From: Nocardia inohanensis NBRC 100128 | GTDB lineage: Bacteria > Actinomycetota > Actinomycetes > Mycobacteriales > Mycobacteriaceae | NCBI RefSeq assembly: GCF_001612945.1 | Contig: NZ_BDBK01000001.1 | Coordinates: forward strand, 992,001 to 1,056,000 | DNA length: 64,000 nucleotides | Reading direction: 5' to 3' | Shown: one piece after another, positions 40,443 to 49,217 of the stretch | Position numbering within the stretch: the first letter of the stretch is position 1 | Layout: the number at the start of each line of letters is the position of its first letter | Program-made: the position numbers and the translations under genes | Notes under the pieces: model-generated | Seen by the model: the letters and a program-made list of their open reading frames with translations, nothing else | What the model was told of the DNA's origin: nothing | Database searches by the model: none

Positions 40443-41315
40443 ATGGATTTCCTGCATCCTGCGAGCTGGGCCGATGCGCTCGCATTGAAAGCCGAACGGC
40501 CGGAAGCGGTTCCGATTCAAGGCGGCACCGATGTGATGGTGGAGCTGAACTTCGACCGGCACCGGCCGGGCGCGCTGCTGGACCTGAACCCGTGCCGGGA
40601 ACTGTTCCAGGTCGAGGAACAGGCGGACGGCCGCATCCGGCTCGGCTCCGGCGTGCCGTACGTGAAGATCATCAACCGGTATTCGGATCGGCTGCCCGGC
40701 CTGGCGCAGGCTTCGCGCACGGTCGGTTCCCCGCAGATCCGTAACCGCGGCACCGTGGGCGGCAATCTCGGTGGTTGTTCGCCCGCCGGCGACGCGCACC
40801 CCGCGCTACTGGCCACCAATGCGGTGGTCGAGGTCGAATCGGCGGCGCGCGGCACCCGAATGATCGATATCGACGACTTCTACGTGTGGGTCAAGAAGAG
40901 CTCCCTGGAACCCGACGAGCTGATCCGCGCCATCTGGCTGAAGCCGGCCACCGGACCGCAGTACTTCTCCAAGGTCGGCACCCGCAACGCCATGGTCATC
41001 GCGGTCTGCTCGTTCGGCATCGCACTGCACGCCGACACGAAAACCGTCGGTGCGGGGATCGGTTCGGCCGGACCCACCCCCATCCGGCCGGTCGAAGCCC
41101 AGGATTTCCTGGCCGCGAACCTGCCCTGGGACAACGCCACCCCGTTGAGCGAGGACCTCCAGCGCGAATTCGGCGCGCTGGCCGCCGCCGCCGCGAAACC
41201 CATCGACGATGTGCGCGGCACCGCGGACTACCGCAAACACGCCCTGTCGGTGATGGCGCGCCGCACCCTCGGCTGGGCTTGGAACGACTACATCGCTGAG
41301 AGGAGGGCAGCCTGA
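40443..41315 (+). CDS. xanthine dehydrogenase family protein, FAD-binding subunit
   Basis: A 290-residue FAD subunit of a three-subunit molybdenum hydroxylase. The FAD site is seen in PIQGGTDVMVELNFDRHRP and in TVGSPQIRNRGTVGGNLGGCSPAGDAHPALLAT, the classical XdhB/CoxM pattern. ATG 40443 is chosen because GGAG stands eight bases upstream; ATG 40437 has too little spacing. Its stop overlaps the next start (TGATG). Electrons pass from the Mo and Fe-S subunits to this FAD and then to NAD. Confidence 0.9.
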   Translation: MDFLHPASWADALALKAERPEAVPIQGGTDVMVELNFDRHRPGALLDLNPCRELFQVEEQADGRIRLGSGVPYVKIINRYSDRLPGLAQASRTVGSPQIRNRGTVGGNLGGCSPAGDAHPALLATNAVVEVESAARGTRMIDIDDFYVWVKKSSLEPDELIRAIWLKPATGPQYFSKVGTRNAMVIAVCSFGIALHADTKTVGAGIGSAGPTPIRPVEAQDFLAANLPWDNATPLSEDLQREFGALAAAAAKPIDDVRGTADYRKHALSVMARRTLGWAWNDYIAERRAA

Positions 41316-41788
41316 TGCGGGTCGAATTCACCGTCAACGGTTCCCCCGAGATCGCCGACGACGTGTGGGAAGGAGAGAGCCTGCTGTACCTGCTGCGTGA
41401 ACGCGCGGGACTGCCCGGCTCCAAGAACGCCTGCGAGCAGGGCGAATGTGGTTCCTGCACAGTCTATCTGGATGGCACCCCGGTGTGCTCCTGCCTGGTC
41501 GCGGCCGGTCAGGTGCAGGGGCGATCGGTCCGCACCGTGGAGGGCCTGGCGAACGGAGAACGCCTGGACCCCATGCAGCAGGCCTTCGTCGAGGCCGGTG
41601 CGGTGCAGTGCGGTTTCTGCACCCCGGGCCTGATCGTGCAGGCGCACGACCTGATCGAACGTGTACCCGACCCCTCCGATGCCGAGATCCGCGAGGCGCT
41701 CGCCGGAAACCTCTGCCGCTGCACCGGCTACGAGAAAGTATTGGATGCCGTACGGCTCGCGGCTGCGCGGAAGGCGGCAGGACAATGA
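41315..41788 (+). CDS. xanthine dehydrogenase family protein, [2Fe-2S] subunit
   Basis: A 157-residue subunit with two [2Fe-2S] clusters. The plant-type ferredoxin cluster is bound by Cys40, Cys45, Cys48 and Cys58 or Cys60; the C-terminal four-helix cluster by Cys99, Cys102, Cys134 and Cys136 (CGFC and CRC). It overlaps both neighbours (TGATG with the FAD subunit, ATGA with the deaminase gene). The arrangement is typical of XdhC/CoxS small subunits. Confidence 0.93.
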   Translation: MRVEFTVNGSPEIADDVWEGESLLYLLRERAGLPGSKNACEQGECGSCTVYLDGTPVCSCLVAAGQVQGRSVRTVEGLANGERLDPMQQAFVEAGAVQCGFCTPGLIVQAHDLIERVPDPSDAEIREALAGNLCRCTGYEKVLDAVRLAAARKAAGQ

Positions 41789-43137
41789 CCAAGCTCGTAA
41801 TCGAGAACGCTTACATCGCACCGGTAGTCGGGGACGAGATCCCGGACGGCTACCTGATCGTCGGCGACGACGGTCGCATCGAAGCCCTCGGCGCGGGACC
41901 CGCGCCGACGGTGGTGGGAGCCGAACGCCTCTCCGGGACCGGATGCCTGGTGACCCCAGGTCTGGTCAACACCCACCACCACCTCTACCAATGGGCCACC
42001 CAGGGCCTGTACCAGGACGCCACCCTGTTCGAATGGCTGACCGGGCTGTACCGCCTGTGGGCGAGCATGGACGCCGAGGTCGTGTACGGCGCTGCCTCGG
42101 CCGGTTTGGGCTGGCTGGCGCTGACCGGCACCACCACCTCCACCGATCACCACTACGTGTTCCCCAAGGGGCGTGGCGATCTGTTCGAGGCCGAGGTGCG
42201 GGCGGCTCGTGAGATCGGCGTGCGGTTCCATCCGTGCCGCGGGTCCATGGATCGAGGTCAGTCCCAGGGTGGTCTGCCGCCGGACGAGGTCGTCGAGAAC
42301 CGCGAAGAGATCCTCATCAATACCGAGGAGATCATCCGCAAATACCACGACCCGTCCTTCGATTCCATGCTGCGCGTGGCCGTGGCCCCCTGCTCGCCGT
42401 TCTCGGTGAGCGAGCGGCTCATGGTCGAATCGGCCGAACTGGCTCGCCGCCACGGGGTCCGCCTGCACACCCACCTCGCCGAGACCCTCGACGAGGAAGC
42501 GCACTGCCTCGAGCAGATGGGCTGCACCCCGGTCGAGTACATGGAGAAGATCGGCTGGCTGGGTGACGACGTGTGGTTCGCGCACGCGGTTCACCTGCAC
42601 GACAAGGACATTCGCCGTTTCGCCGACACCGGCACCGGGTCGGCGCACTGCCCGAGCTCCAACGCGAGGCTCGGCGCCGGCATCGCCCGGGTGATGGATC
42701 TGCTGGCAGCCGGCGCGCCCGTCGGCCTCGGCGTGGACGGCGCGGCCTCCTCCGAGCTCACCTCGATGGCCGGGGAGATGCGGCAGGCCATGCTGTTCCA
42801 GCGCGCCGTGCACGGCCCCAAGGCGCTCACCGCGCGCCAGGCCCTGGAGATCGGCACCCTCGGCGGTGCGCGAAACCTGGGCCGTCAGGACGAGATCGGC
42901 TCGCTCGAGGTCGGCAAGCTCGCCGATATCGCCGTCTGGAGGGTGGACGGCTTCCGCGCCGCCATCGAGGATCCGGTCTGCTCGCTGGTCTTCGGGCCGC
43001 AGCCGCCCCTCGCCAGGCTGCTCGTCGGCGGCAACACGGTCGTGGCGAACGACGAGATCAAGACCGTCGCCCACGACCAGGTCGGCCGCAACGGCGTCGC
43101 GGCGCGCAAACGCATCATGGGTCAGGAGGGACGATGA
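41785..43137 (+). CDS. 8-oxoguanine deaminase-like amidohydrolase
   Basis: A 450-residue member of the ATZ/TRZ-like amidohydrolases, best matching 8-oxoguanine deaminases, which release ammonia and give urate directly. The metal site is His64 and His66 (NTHHHLYQW), a His in HTHLAET, a further His in AHAVHLHD and the Asp in GLGVDGAASSE; this last block and SAHCPSSNARLGAG are family features. Guanine deaminase is the main alternative. It is coupled to the xdh genes on both sides, so it feeds the same urate pool. Confidence 0.82.
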   Translation: MTKLVIENAYIAPVVGDEIPDGYLIVGDDGRIEALGAGPAPTVVGAERLSGTGCLVTPGLVNTHHHLYQWATQGLYQDATLFEWLTGLYRLWASMDAEVVYGAASAGLGWLALTGTTTSTDHHYVFPKGRGDLFEAEVRAAREIGVRFHPCRGSMDRGQSQGGLPPDEVVENREEILINTEEIIRKYHDPSFDSMLRVAVAPCSPFSVSERLMVESAELARRHGVRLHTHLAETLDEEAHCLEQMGCTPVEYMEKIGWLGDDVWFAHAVHLHDKDIRRFADTGTGSAHCPSSNARLGAGIARVMDLLAAGAPVGLGVDGAASSELTSMAGEMRQAMLFQRAVHGPKALTARQALEIGTLGGARNLGRQDEIGSLEVGKLADIAVWRVDGFRAAIEDPVCSLVFGPQPPLARLLVGGNTVVANDEIKTVAHDQVGRNGVAARKRIMGQEGR

Positions 43138-45467
43138 CCACCTTTCGTACCACCAACTTCCCGCACGAGGTCGCCGTCCCCGGTAAGGGCGGCGTGGGCG
43201 AGAGCCCGCTGCGACCGGACGGCAATCTGAAGGTCAAGGGCGAGTTCGCCTACACCTCGGATCTGTGGATCGACGGAATGCTGTGGGGTGCGACGCTCCG
43301 CAGCCCGCACGTGCGCGCCAAGATCCTCAGCATCGATACCTCCAAGGCGCTCGCCCTGACCGGTGTGCACGCCGTCCTCACCCACGAGGACGTGCCGGGT
43401 CGCAAGGTGTACGGTCTCGACCACACCTGGGATCAGCCGGTGCTGGCCTTCGGTGAGGTCCGTCATCACGGCGAGCCGATCGCCCTGGTCGCGGCCGATC
43501 ACCCCGAAATCGCCCGGCGCGCAACCCAGCTCATCGAGATCGAATGGGAACTCCTGGAGCCGATCGTCGATCCGATGGCGGTCATCGCCAACCCGGACGA
43601 GCTCAAGGTGCAGGAGCGCGGCGGCATCACCCGCTACCAGCCGGTGCGGCTCGGCGACATCAGCGTCGGCCAGGCCCTGGCCAGCGTCGTGGTGAGCGAG
43701 GAGTACGAGGTCGGCATCCAGGACCAGGCCTTCCTGGGCCCGGAATCCGGTCTGGTGATCCCGGCCTCCGACGGCACGCTCGAGTTCTATGTCGCCACCC
43801 AATGGCTGCACTGGGACCTCTCGCAGATCCTGCCCTGCCTGGGCCTGCGCGAAGACCAGGTCCGGATGACCATGGCCGGCATCGGCGGCGCTTTCGGCGG
43901 CCGCGAGGACATTTCGATGCAGATCCACGCCGGCATGCTGGCCATGCACACCGGCAAGCCGGTCAAAATGAGCTATAACCGGGAAGAGTCGTTCTTCGGG
44001 CACGTGCACCGCCATCCGGCGAAGATGCGCTACGAGTACGGCGTCACCGCCACCGGAAAGATCACCTACGCAAAGGTTCTCATCGTTCTGGATGGTGGCG
44101 CGTACACCTCGGCCACCCAGAACGTGGTCGGCAACGCGGCCTCGCTCGCCGTCGGCCCGTACGAGATCCCGCACCTGGAGATCGACACCTACGGCGTCTA
44201 CACCAACAACCCGCCCTGCGGCGCCATGCGCGGATTCGGTGCGGTGCAAGCGTGTTTCGCGCACGAATCCATGATGGACAAGGTCGCCGAGACCCTCGAT
44301 CTGGATCCGGTGCTGGTGCGCCAGATCAACGCGGTCTCCGAGGGCTCCCGGCTCGCCACCGGTCAGGTGCTGCACGCGCCGACACCGCTCGCGGAGATGC
44401 TCGGCACCCTGAAGGAGATGGAACTTCCTGCGGCCGTTGATACTTCGGATATCCGCAATCTGCCCGGCGGCGCGTCGCAGACCACCCACGGCGAGGGCGT
44501 GTACCGCGGCATCGGCTACGGCGTCGGCATCAAGAACATCTGTTTCTCCGAAGGTTTCGACGACTACTCCACCGCGCGGGTGCGCCTGGAAGTCATCGGC
44601 GGCGAACCGGTCGCACTCGTGCACACCGCGGCCGCCGAAGTCGGCCAGGGCCTGATCACCATCGAGGCGCAGATCGCGCGTACCGAGCTCGGCATCGAAC
44701 GGGTCGTCATCCATCCGGCCGACAATGCGGTGGGCAGCTCCGGTTCGTCCTCGGCGTCCCGGCAGTCGTACATGACCGGCGGCGCGGTGATGACCGCCTG
44801 CCAGGCCGTGCGCGACGAACTGATGGTGCTGGCCCGAAACAAGCTGGGCACCCACGGCTTCCTGCAACTCGTCGGCGGCAAGATCGTCAAGGACAACGGT
44901 GAAGTGCTCGCCGCCATCGCCGATGTGCTCGGCGACGAGGTCATCGAGATCACCCGCGAATACCACCATCAACCGACCACTCGAATGGACCCGATCACCG
45001 GTCAGGGCGACAGCCACACCCAGCTCGCGGTCTGCGTGCACCGGGCCGTGGTCGACGTAGACACCGAACTGGGATTGGTGAAAGTCGTTGCGCTGGACGC
45101 GGTCCAGGACGTCGGCAAGATCATGAACCGGCTCGCGCTCGAAGGTCAGATCCACGGCGGCTCCATCCAGGGCCTCGGTCTGGCAGTTATGGAGGAAATT
45201 CAGGTCACCAACGGCAAGGTGCGGAACCCGTCCTTCACGGACTATCTGATCCCCACCATTCTCGACACGCCCCCGCAGCAGCTGGAGATCCTCGAACTGC
45301 CCGATCCGCGCGCGCCCTACGGCCTGCGCGGCGCGGGCGAACCGCCGACGCTCTCCTCCACGCCGGCCATCGCCGCGGCCATTCGCGACGCCTGCCGCAA
45401 GCGGGGCGGCACCGGGAACATCACCCGGGTGCCGGTACGACCGGAAGACATCATCCGGAACAGTTGA
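43134..45467 (+). CDS. xanthine dehydrogenase family protein, molybdopterin-binding subunit
   Basis: A 777-residue molybdenum subunit. Domain I starts near GNLKVKGEFAYTSDLWIDG; Mo-pterin contacts are in GIGGAFGGREDISMQIHAG and GAMRGFGAVQ, with VGQGLITIEAQI and the active-site Glu in RGAGEPPTLS near residue 732. It oxidises hypoxanthine and xanthine to urate. The ATG at 43134 has AGGAGGG upstream and overlaps the deaminase stop. With the FAD and Fe-S subunits and XdhC at 47044 the enzyme set is complete, although molybdenum cofactor synthesis genes are elsewhere. Confidence 0.93.
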   Translation: MTTFRTTNFPHEVAVPGKGGVGESPLRPDGNLKVKGEFAYTSDLWIDGMLWGATLRSPHVRAKILSIDTSKALALTGVHAVLTHEDVPGRKVYGLDHTWDQPVLAFGEVRHHGEPIALVAADHPEIARRATQLIEIEWELLEPIVDPMAVIANPDELKVQERGGITRYQPVRLGDISVGQALASVVVSEEYEVGIQDQAFLGPESGLVIPASDGTLEFYVATQWLHWDLSQILPCLGLREDQVRMTMAGIGGAFGGREDISMQIHAGMLAMHTGKPVKMSYNREESFFGHVHRHPAKMRYEYGVTATGKITYAKVLIVLDGGAYTSATQNVVGNAASLAVGPYEIPHLEIDTYGVYTNNPPCGAMRGFGAVQACFAHESMMDKVAETLDLDPVLVRQINAVSEGSRLATGQVLHAPTPLAEMLGTLKEMELPAAVDTSDIRNLPGGASQTTHGEGVYRGIGYGVGIKNICFSEGFDDYSTARVRLEVIGGEPVALVHTAAAEVGQGLITIEAQIARTELGIERVVIHPADNAVGSSGSSSASRQSYMTGGAVMTACQAVRDELMVLARNKLGTHGFLQLVGGKIVKDNGEVLAAIADVLGDEVIEITREYHHQPTTRMDPITGQGDSHTQLAVCVHRAVVDVDTELGLVKVVALDAVQDVGKIMNRLALEGQIHGGSIQGLGLAVMEEIQVTNGKVRNPSFTDYLIPTILDTPPQQLEILELPDPRAPYGLRGAGEPPTLSSTPAIAAAIRDACRKRGGTGNITRVPVRPEDIIRNS

Positions 45468-45480
45468 TCAACAGGGGCAG

Positions 45481-45577
45481 ACCGCGATTCGTCACGAGCG
45501 GATCGCGGTAGGGACCCCACAACAGAACACCGAGTCCGCGCTCGGGAGGTGCAACTCCCGAGCGTAGGTCGGCTACG
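45481..45577 (+). promoter_or_regulatory. structured leader with three hairpins before the purine permease
   Basis: The 127 bases between the xdh stop and the permease ATG contain three strong hairpins. ACCGCGAT (45481-45488) pairs with ATCGCGGT (45502-45509). GCTCGGGAG (45540-45548) pairs with CTCCCGAGC (45555-45563) around GTGCAA. GCGTAG (45562-45567) pairs with CTACGC (45573-45578) with slight overlap. AGGAGG follows. This much structure is unusual in an operon with otherwise overlapping genes. It could be a cis-acting RNA that responds to a purine, an internal attenuator, or an mRNA processing or stability element. Confidence 0.45.
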
Positions 45578-45594
45578 CCCACAGGAGGGCAGCC

Positions 45595-47040
45595 ATGACC
45601 CAAGTTCAGTCCCCGAAGACCGCCACTGATACCACGGCCCCCAGCCGTTCGGCGCTCGATCGCTTCTTCCATCTCAGCGACCGCCGAACCACTGTATCGC
45701 GTGAAGTTCGCGGCGGCATAACCACATTCGTCGCTATGGCGTATGTCATACTCCTGGTCCCGCTGATATTGGGCGGCGTGACGGATGTGGACGGCAGCAA
45801 ACTCAGCATCGCTCAGCTCACCACGGCCACCGCTTTCTCGGCCGGATTGTCCACGGTCCTGATGGGCTTGGTGGGCAATGTTCCCCTCGCATTGGCCGCC
45901 GGGCTCGGCGTGGTGCCGGTCGTCGCGTATCAGGCTGCGCCGCACATGACCTGGGCGCAGACCATGGGCTTGGTGGTGCTGATGGGCATCATCATCGTGA
46001 TCATGGCGGCCACCGGGCTGCGAACCATGATCATCAATGCGATTCCGTTGTCCTTGAAGAACGCCATCGGCGTCGGGATCGGCATGTTCATCGCCATGAT
46101 CGGCCTGGTCTCCTCGGGCGTGGTCGGGCACGGCGCGGCGGGCGGCCCGCCGGTCACGCTCGGCGTGGACGGGCACCTCCAGGGTTGGCCCGTAGTGGTA
46201 TTCGCGGTCGGGTTGCTGATCATGCTGGCGCTGTTCATTCGCAGGATCCCGGGCGCGATCCTGATCAGCATCCTGATCTCGACGGTGCTCGCGATCGCCA
46301 TCAACGCCTGGGCGACCATCGATCCGAAGGCTTGGGGGACAGTCGTTCCCGAGGCCCCCTCGAAGTTCTTCGCGGCACCCGACTTCGGGCTCATGCTGAA
46401 CATCGACCTGTTCGGCGGGTTCGCTCGCGCCGGCGGGCTGATCGCCAGCGTGGTGCTGTTCACCCTGGTGCTGACCGGGTTCTTCGACGCCATGGGAACG
46501 GTTTTCGGCGTCTGTGACGAGGCCGGGCTGACCGATGAGAAGGGCACCGTGCCCGGCATGGGCAAGATCCTGACCGTCGACGGCATCGCGCAGATCATCG
46601 GCGGGGCCAGCGGCGGTGCCGGCTCGACCGTGTACGTGGAATCCGCTACGGGTGTCGGTGAGGGCGCTCGCACCGGACTTACCTCGATCGTGACCGGCGG
46701 ATTGTTCTGTGCGGCAATCTTCTTCACCCCGTTGGCGGCCGTCGTGCCCATTCAGGCGGCGGCTCCGGCGCTGGTGCTGGTCGGCGCGCTGATGATGACC
46801 CAGGCCCGCAAGATCGACTGGTCGGATCTGGAGGTCGCGGTGCCGGCCTTCATCACCATCGCCCTCATGCCCTTCACCTACTCCATCACCAATGGCGTGG
46901 GCGCGGGCCTCATCGCCTACGTGGTGATCAAGGCGGCGCGGGGCAAATTCCGTGAAATCCATTGGCTGGTAGGCGTGGTGAGCGTGGTCTTCGCCGCCTA
47001 CTTCGGTATCTCGGCCATCGAACTGGTGCTCGGAGGTTAA
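45595..47040 (+). CDS. NCS2 family purine permease (AzgA-like)
   Basis: A 481-residue permease with about 12-14 spans. The N-terminal DRRTTVSREVRGGITTFVAMAYVILLVPLIL block is typical of AzgA/PbuG hypoxanthine/guanine permeases, as are FFDAMGTVFGVCDEAG and the STVYVESATGVGEGARTGLTS stretch near the middle. It probably imports guanine, hypoxanthine or adenine for the operon's enzymes. An AGGAGG ribosome site precedes the ATG. It is separated from the xdh genes by a structured 127-base leader and lies four bases before xdhC. Confidence 0.88.
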   Translation: MTQVQSPKTATDTTAPSRSALDRFFHLSDRRTTVSREVRGGITTFVAMAYVILLVPLILGGVTDVDGSKLSIAQLTTATAFSAGLSTVLMGLVGNVPLALAAGLGVVPVVAYQAAPHMTWAQTMGLVVLMGIIIVIMAATGLRTMIINAIPLSLKNAIGVGIGMFIAMIGLVSSGVVGHGAAGGPPVTLGVDGHLQGWPVVVFAVGLLIMLALFIRRIPGAILISILISTVLAIAINAWATIDPKAWGTVVPEAPSKFFAAPDFGLMLNIDLFGGFARAGGLIASVVLFTLVLTGFFDAMGTVFGVCDEAGLTDEKGTVPGMGKILTVDGIAQIIGGASGGAGSTVYVESATGVGEGARTGLTSIVTGGLFCAAIFFTPLAAVVPIQAAAPALVLVGALMMTQARKIDWSDLEVAVPAFITIALMPFTYSITNGVGAGLIAYVVIKAARGKFREIHWLVGVVSVVFAAYFGISAIELVLGG

Positions 47041-47043
47041 ATC

Positions 47044-48150
47044 ATGCGCGACATCGCGGCACAACTCCTGGAATGGCATGCGGCACAGAAGTATTACGCC
47101 GTAGCCTCGATCATCTCGATCGGCGGCAGCGCGCCCCGGCCGGTCGGCGCGGCGCTGGCCGTCGACACCGACGGCACGGTGGTGGGCAGCATCTCCGGCG
47201 GATGCGTCGAGGGGGCCGTCTACGAGCTGTGCCGCGAGGCGCTGCGCACGGGGGAGACCCTGCGCGAAACCTTCGGCTACAGCGATTCCGACGCCTTCGC
47301 GGTCGGGCTGACCTGTGGCGGGACCATCGAAGTGCTGGTGCAGCCGGTGACCGCGGTGAACCGGGCGGCCATCGGGGCCATGCTGCGGGCCGAAGGGTCC
47401 GCGGCGCTGGTCCGCGATGTTCACACCGGAAAGGCCATGGCGCTAGGGGATTGGTGGACCGAGGGTGAAGCCTTCGACGCCACCGTCATCGCCGAAGCGC
47501 GCGCCATGCTCGACGCCGGGACCACCGGTCTGCGGACCATCGGCTGCGACGACGCCGAGATCACCGTCTTCGTCGAATCCTCGGTCCCACCACCCCGCAT
47601 GATCGTGTTCGGTGCCATCGATTTCGCCGCCGCGGTAGCCCGTATCGGCAAATTCCTCGGCTACCACGTCACCGTCTGCGATGCCCGCCCCATCTTCGCC
47701 ACCCCCGCCCGCTTCCCCGAAGCGGACGAGGTCGTGGTGGAGTGGCCCGACCGCTACCTCGCACGCACCCGGGTCGACGCCCGCACCGTGCTCTGTGTAC
47801 TCACCCACGACGCCAAATTCGATGTGCCCCTACTCGAAGTGGCGCTTCGCCTGCCGGTGGCGTTCGTGGGTGCCATGGGTTCGCGCCGCACCCACGAGGA
47901 TCGCCTCGGCCGGCTGCGCGAAACCGGGTTGACCGAAGCCGAACTGGCGCGGCTGCGTTCACCCATCGGCCTCGATCTCGGCGGTCGTACACCCGAGGAG
48001 ACAGCCGTCTCCATCGCCGCCGAGATCGTGGCCGTGCGCCGCGGCGGATCCGGAGTGCCGCTGTCGGTCAGCACCACTCCGATTCATCGCGACACCGTGC
48101 CCGTTCCCGATCTCCAGGTCCCCGACGCGCTGGAAATGTCCACCACATAA
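47044..48150 (+). CDS. XdhC/CoxI family molybdenum enzyme maturation factor
   Basis: A 368-residue factor that binds molybdenum cofactor and delivers its sulfurated form to xanthine dehydrogenase. The N-terminal XdhC domain shows SIGGSAPRPVGAALAVDTDG and SISGGCVEGAV, with a conserved Cys; the C-terminal Rossmann domain starts MIVFGAIDFAAAVARIG and ends with the SRRTHEDRLGRLRETGLTEAEL block. It is the last gene of the first purine operon and is followed by a terminator-like hairpin. Confidence 0.92.
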   Translation: MRDIAAQLLEWHAAQKYYAVASIISIGGSAPRPVGAALAVDTDGTVVGSISGGCVEGAVYELCREALRTGETLRETFGYSDSDAFAVGLTCGGTIEVLVQPVTAVNRAAIGAMLRAEGSAALVRDVHTGKAMALGDWWTEGEAFDATVIAEARAMLDAGTTGLRTIGCDDAEITVFVESSVPPPRMIVFGAIDFAAAVARIGKFLGYHVTVCDARPIFATPARFPEADEVVVEWPDRYLARTRVDARTVLCVLTHDAKFDVPLLEVALRLPVAFVGAMGSRRTHEDRLGRLRETGLTEAELARLRSPIGLDLGGRTPEETAVSIAAEIVAVRRGGSGVPLSVSTTPIHRDTVPVPDLQVPDALEMSTT

Positions 48151-48171
48151 CAGTTTTCGGGGACCCGCACC

Positions 48172-48206
48172 GGTCCTCTCGGCCATATGAGGGGGTCGAG
48201 AGGGCC
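48172..48206. terminator. terminator-like hairpin between xdhC and a convergent SDR gene
   Basis: GGTCCTCTCGGCC (48172-48184) can pair with GGTCGAGAGGGCC (48194-48206) over 13 positions with two G-U pairs on the plus strand, around a 9-base loop. It lies 21 bases after the xdhC stop and nine bases after the convergent SDR stop. It could stop transcription from both sides. Confidence 0.6.
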
Positions 48207-48214
48207 TTCGGGGT

Positions 48215-49162
48215 TCAGCGGCCGAGTCCGGTCAGTCGCGCGGACAACTCCCACAATCGCGCGGCGGCGACGGGATCCGTGGCGTAATCGCGCACGCCCG
48301 CGATCATCTCGGAGCTGTCGGTCGATTCCGCGATATCGCAATCCTCACAGTAGTGGCCACCCATACCGGCCAATCGAGGTGAAGTGGCCGCCCACACCTG
48401 CGTCGCCGCGCCCTGTTCGGCGGATTTGAAACTCGGATCGGCGACCTGCCCGTGCTCGTCCACCCAGCCGCGCTCGAGTATCTCCGCCCGGTCCATATGG
48501 CGTTGCAGCGGAGTCATGATCGCGCCAGGATGCACGGCGAAGGCGATGATTCCCCGATCCCGCCCACGCCGGTCCAGCTCGACGGCGAACAACGCATTCG
48601 CGGTCTTGGACTGCGCGTATGCCAGCCATCGGTCATAACCCGTGTCGAAATGCAAGTCATCCCAACGGATATCGGACAGCTGGTGCCCGGCCGAGGACAC
48701 GGCCACGACCCGCGCGCCCTCCTCGAGGGCCGGCCACAATCGGTTGACCAGCGCGTAATGGCCGAGGTGATTCACCGCGAAGTGAGCCTCCCAACCGGGG
48801 CCGACCCTGGTTTCCGGACACGCCATGACCCCCGCCCCGGCTATGAGAATGTCTATCCCGCAGCCGGATTCGAGGAACCGATCCGAGAACCGGTGCACGC
48901 TGCCGAGGTCCGCGAGGTCGAGCGCCGCCACCTCCACTCCATCGATATCCGCCACCGCCGTCCGGCCCACGTCGACGCGCCGCGCGGGAACGATCACCCG
49001 GGCGCCGGCCGATGCGAGCGCCCGGGTGGCCTCCAATCCCAGCCCTGAGTAGCCGCCGGTGACGAGGGCGAGCTTGCCGGACAGATCGATCCCCGCGAGC
49101 ACTTCGGTCGCGGTGCTGAATCTGTCGAATCCCGAGTCGATCTTCCGCTGTGTCATGGTCAT
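48215..49162 (-). CDS. SDR family oxidoreductase (retinol dehydrogenase-like)
   Basis: A 315-residue short-chain dehydrogenase. The cofactor motif is LVTGGYSGLGLEAT (TGxxxGxG), the NAG strand reads ILIAGAGVMA and the active site has Ser in VVAVSSAGHQ and YAQSKTANALFAVEL (YxxxK). The C-terminal part resembles WW-oxidoreductase/retinol dehydrogenase-like SDRs. The ATG at 49162 lies only seven bases from a MerR-type -10 box, so the mRNA is probably leaderless; an ATG at 49156 is the alternative. It is divergent from, and probably controlled by, the MerR gene. Confidence 0.9.
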   Translation of the reverse strand: MTMTQRKIDSGFDRFSTATEVLAGIDLSGKLALVTGGYSGLGLEATRALASAGARVIVPARRVDVGRTAVADIDGVEVAALDLADLGSVHRFSDRFLESGCGIDILIAGAGVMACPETRVGPGWEAHFAVNHLGHYALVNRLWPALEEGARVVAVSSAGHQLSDIRWDDLHFDTGYDRWLAYAQSKTANALFAVELDRRGRDRGIIAFAVHPGAIMTPLQRHMDRAEILERGWVDEHGQVADPSFKSAEQGAATQVWAATSPRLAGMGGHYCEDCDIAESTDSSEMIAGVRDYATDPVAAARLWELSARLTGLGR

Positions 49163-49168
49163 GCCGCG

Positions 49169-49199
49169 AAGTTAGGAGCTAGACCGAGGTCTAGGTCAA
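49169..49199 (-). promoter_or_regulatory. MerR-type promoter with 19-base spacer and dyad operator
   Basis: On the minus strand a -35 box TTGACC (49199-49194) and a -10 box TAACTT (49174-49169) are separated by 19 bases, the over-long spacing on which MerR activators act. The spacer holds the dyad CTAGACC-GA-GGTCTAG (49179-49194). The -10 box ends six bases before the SDR start codon, so transcription should begin at or beside the ATG. Confidence 0.75.
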
Positions 49200-49217
49200 C
49201 CTCCTAGGATCGCGCCC

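Noticed and set aside
45451..47424. A 657-codon minus-strand open frame opposite the purine permease
   Set aside because: It covers a clear NCS2 permease and the start of xdhC on the other strand; its His/Arg/Asp-rich translation has no recognisable domain, and GC-rich complements often stay open.
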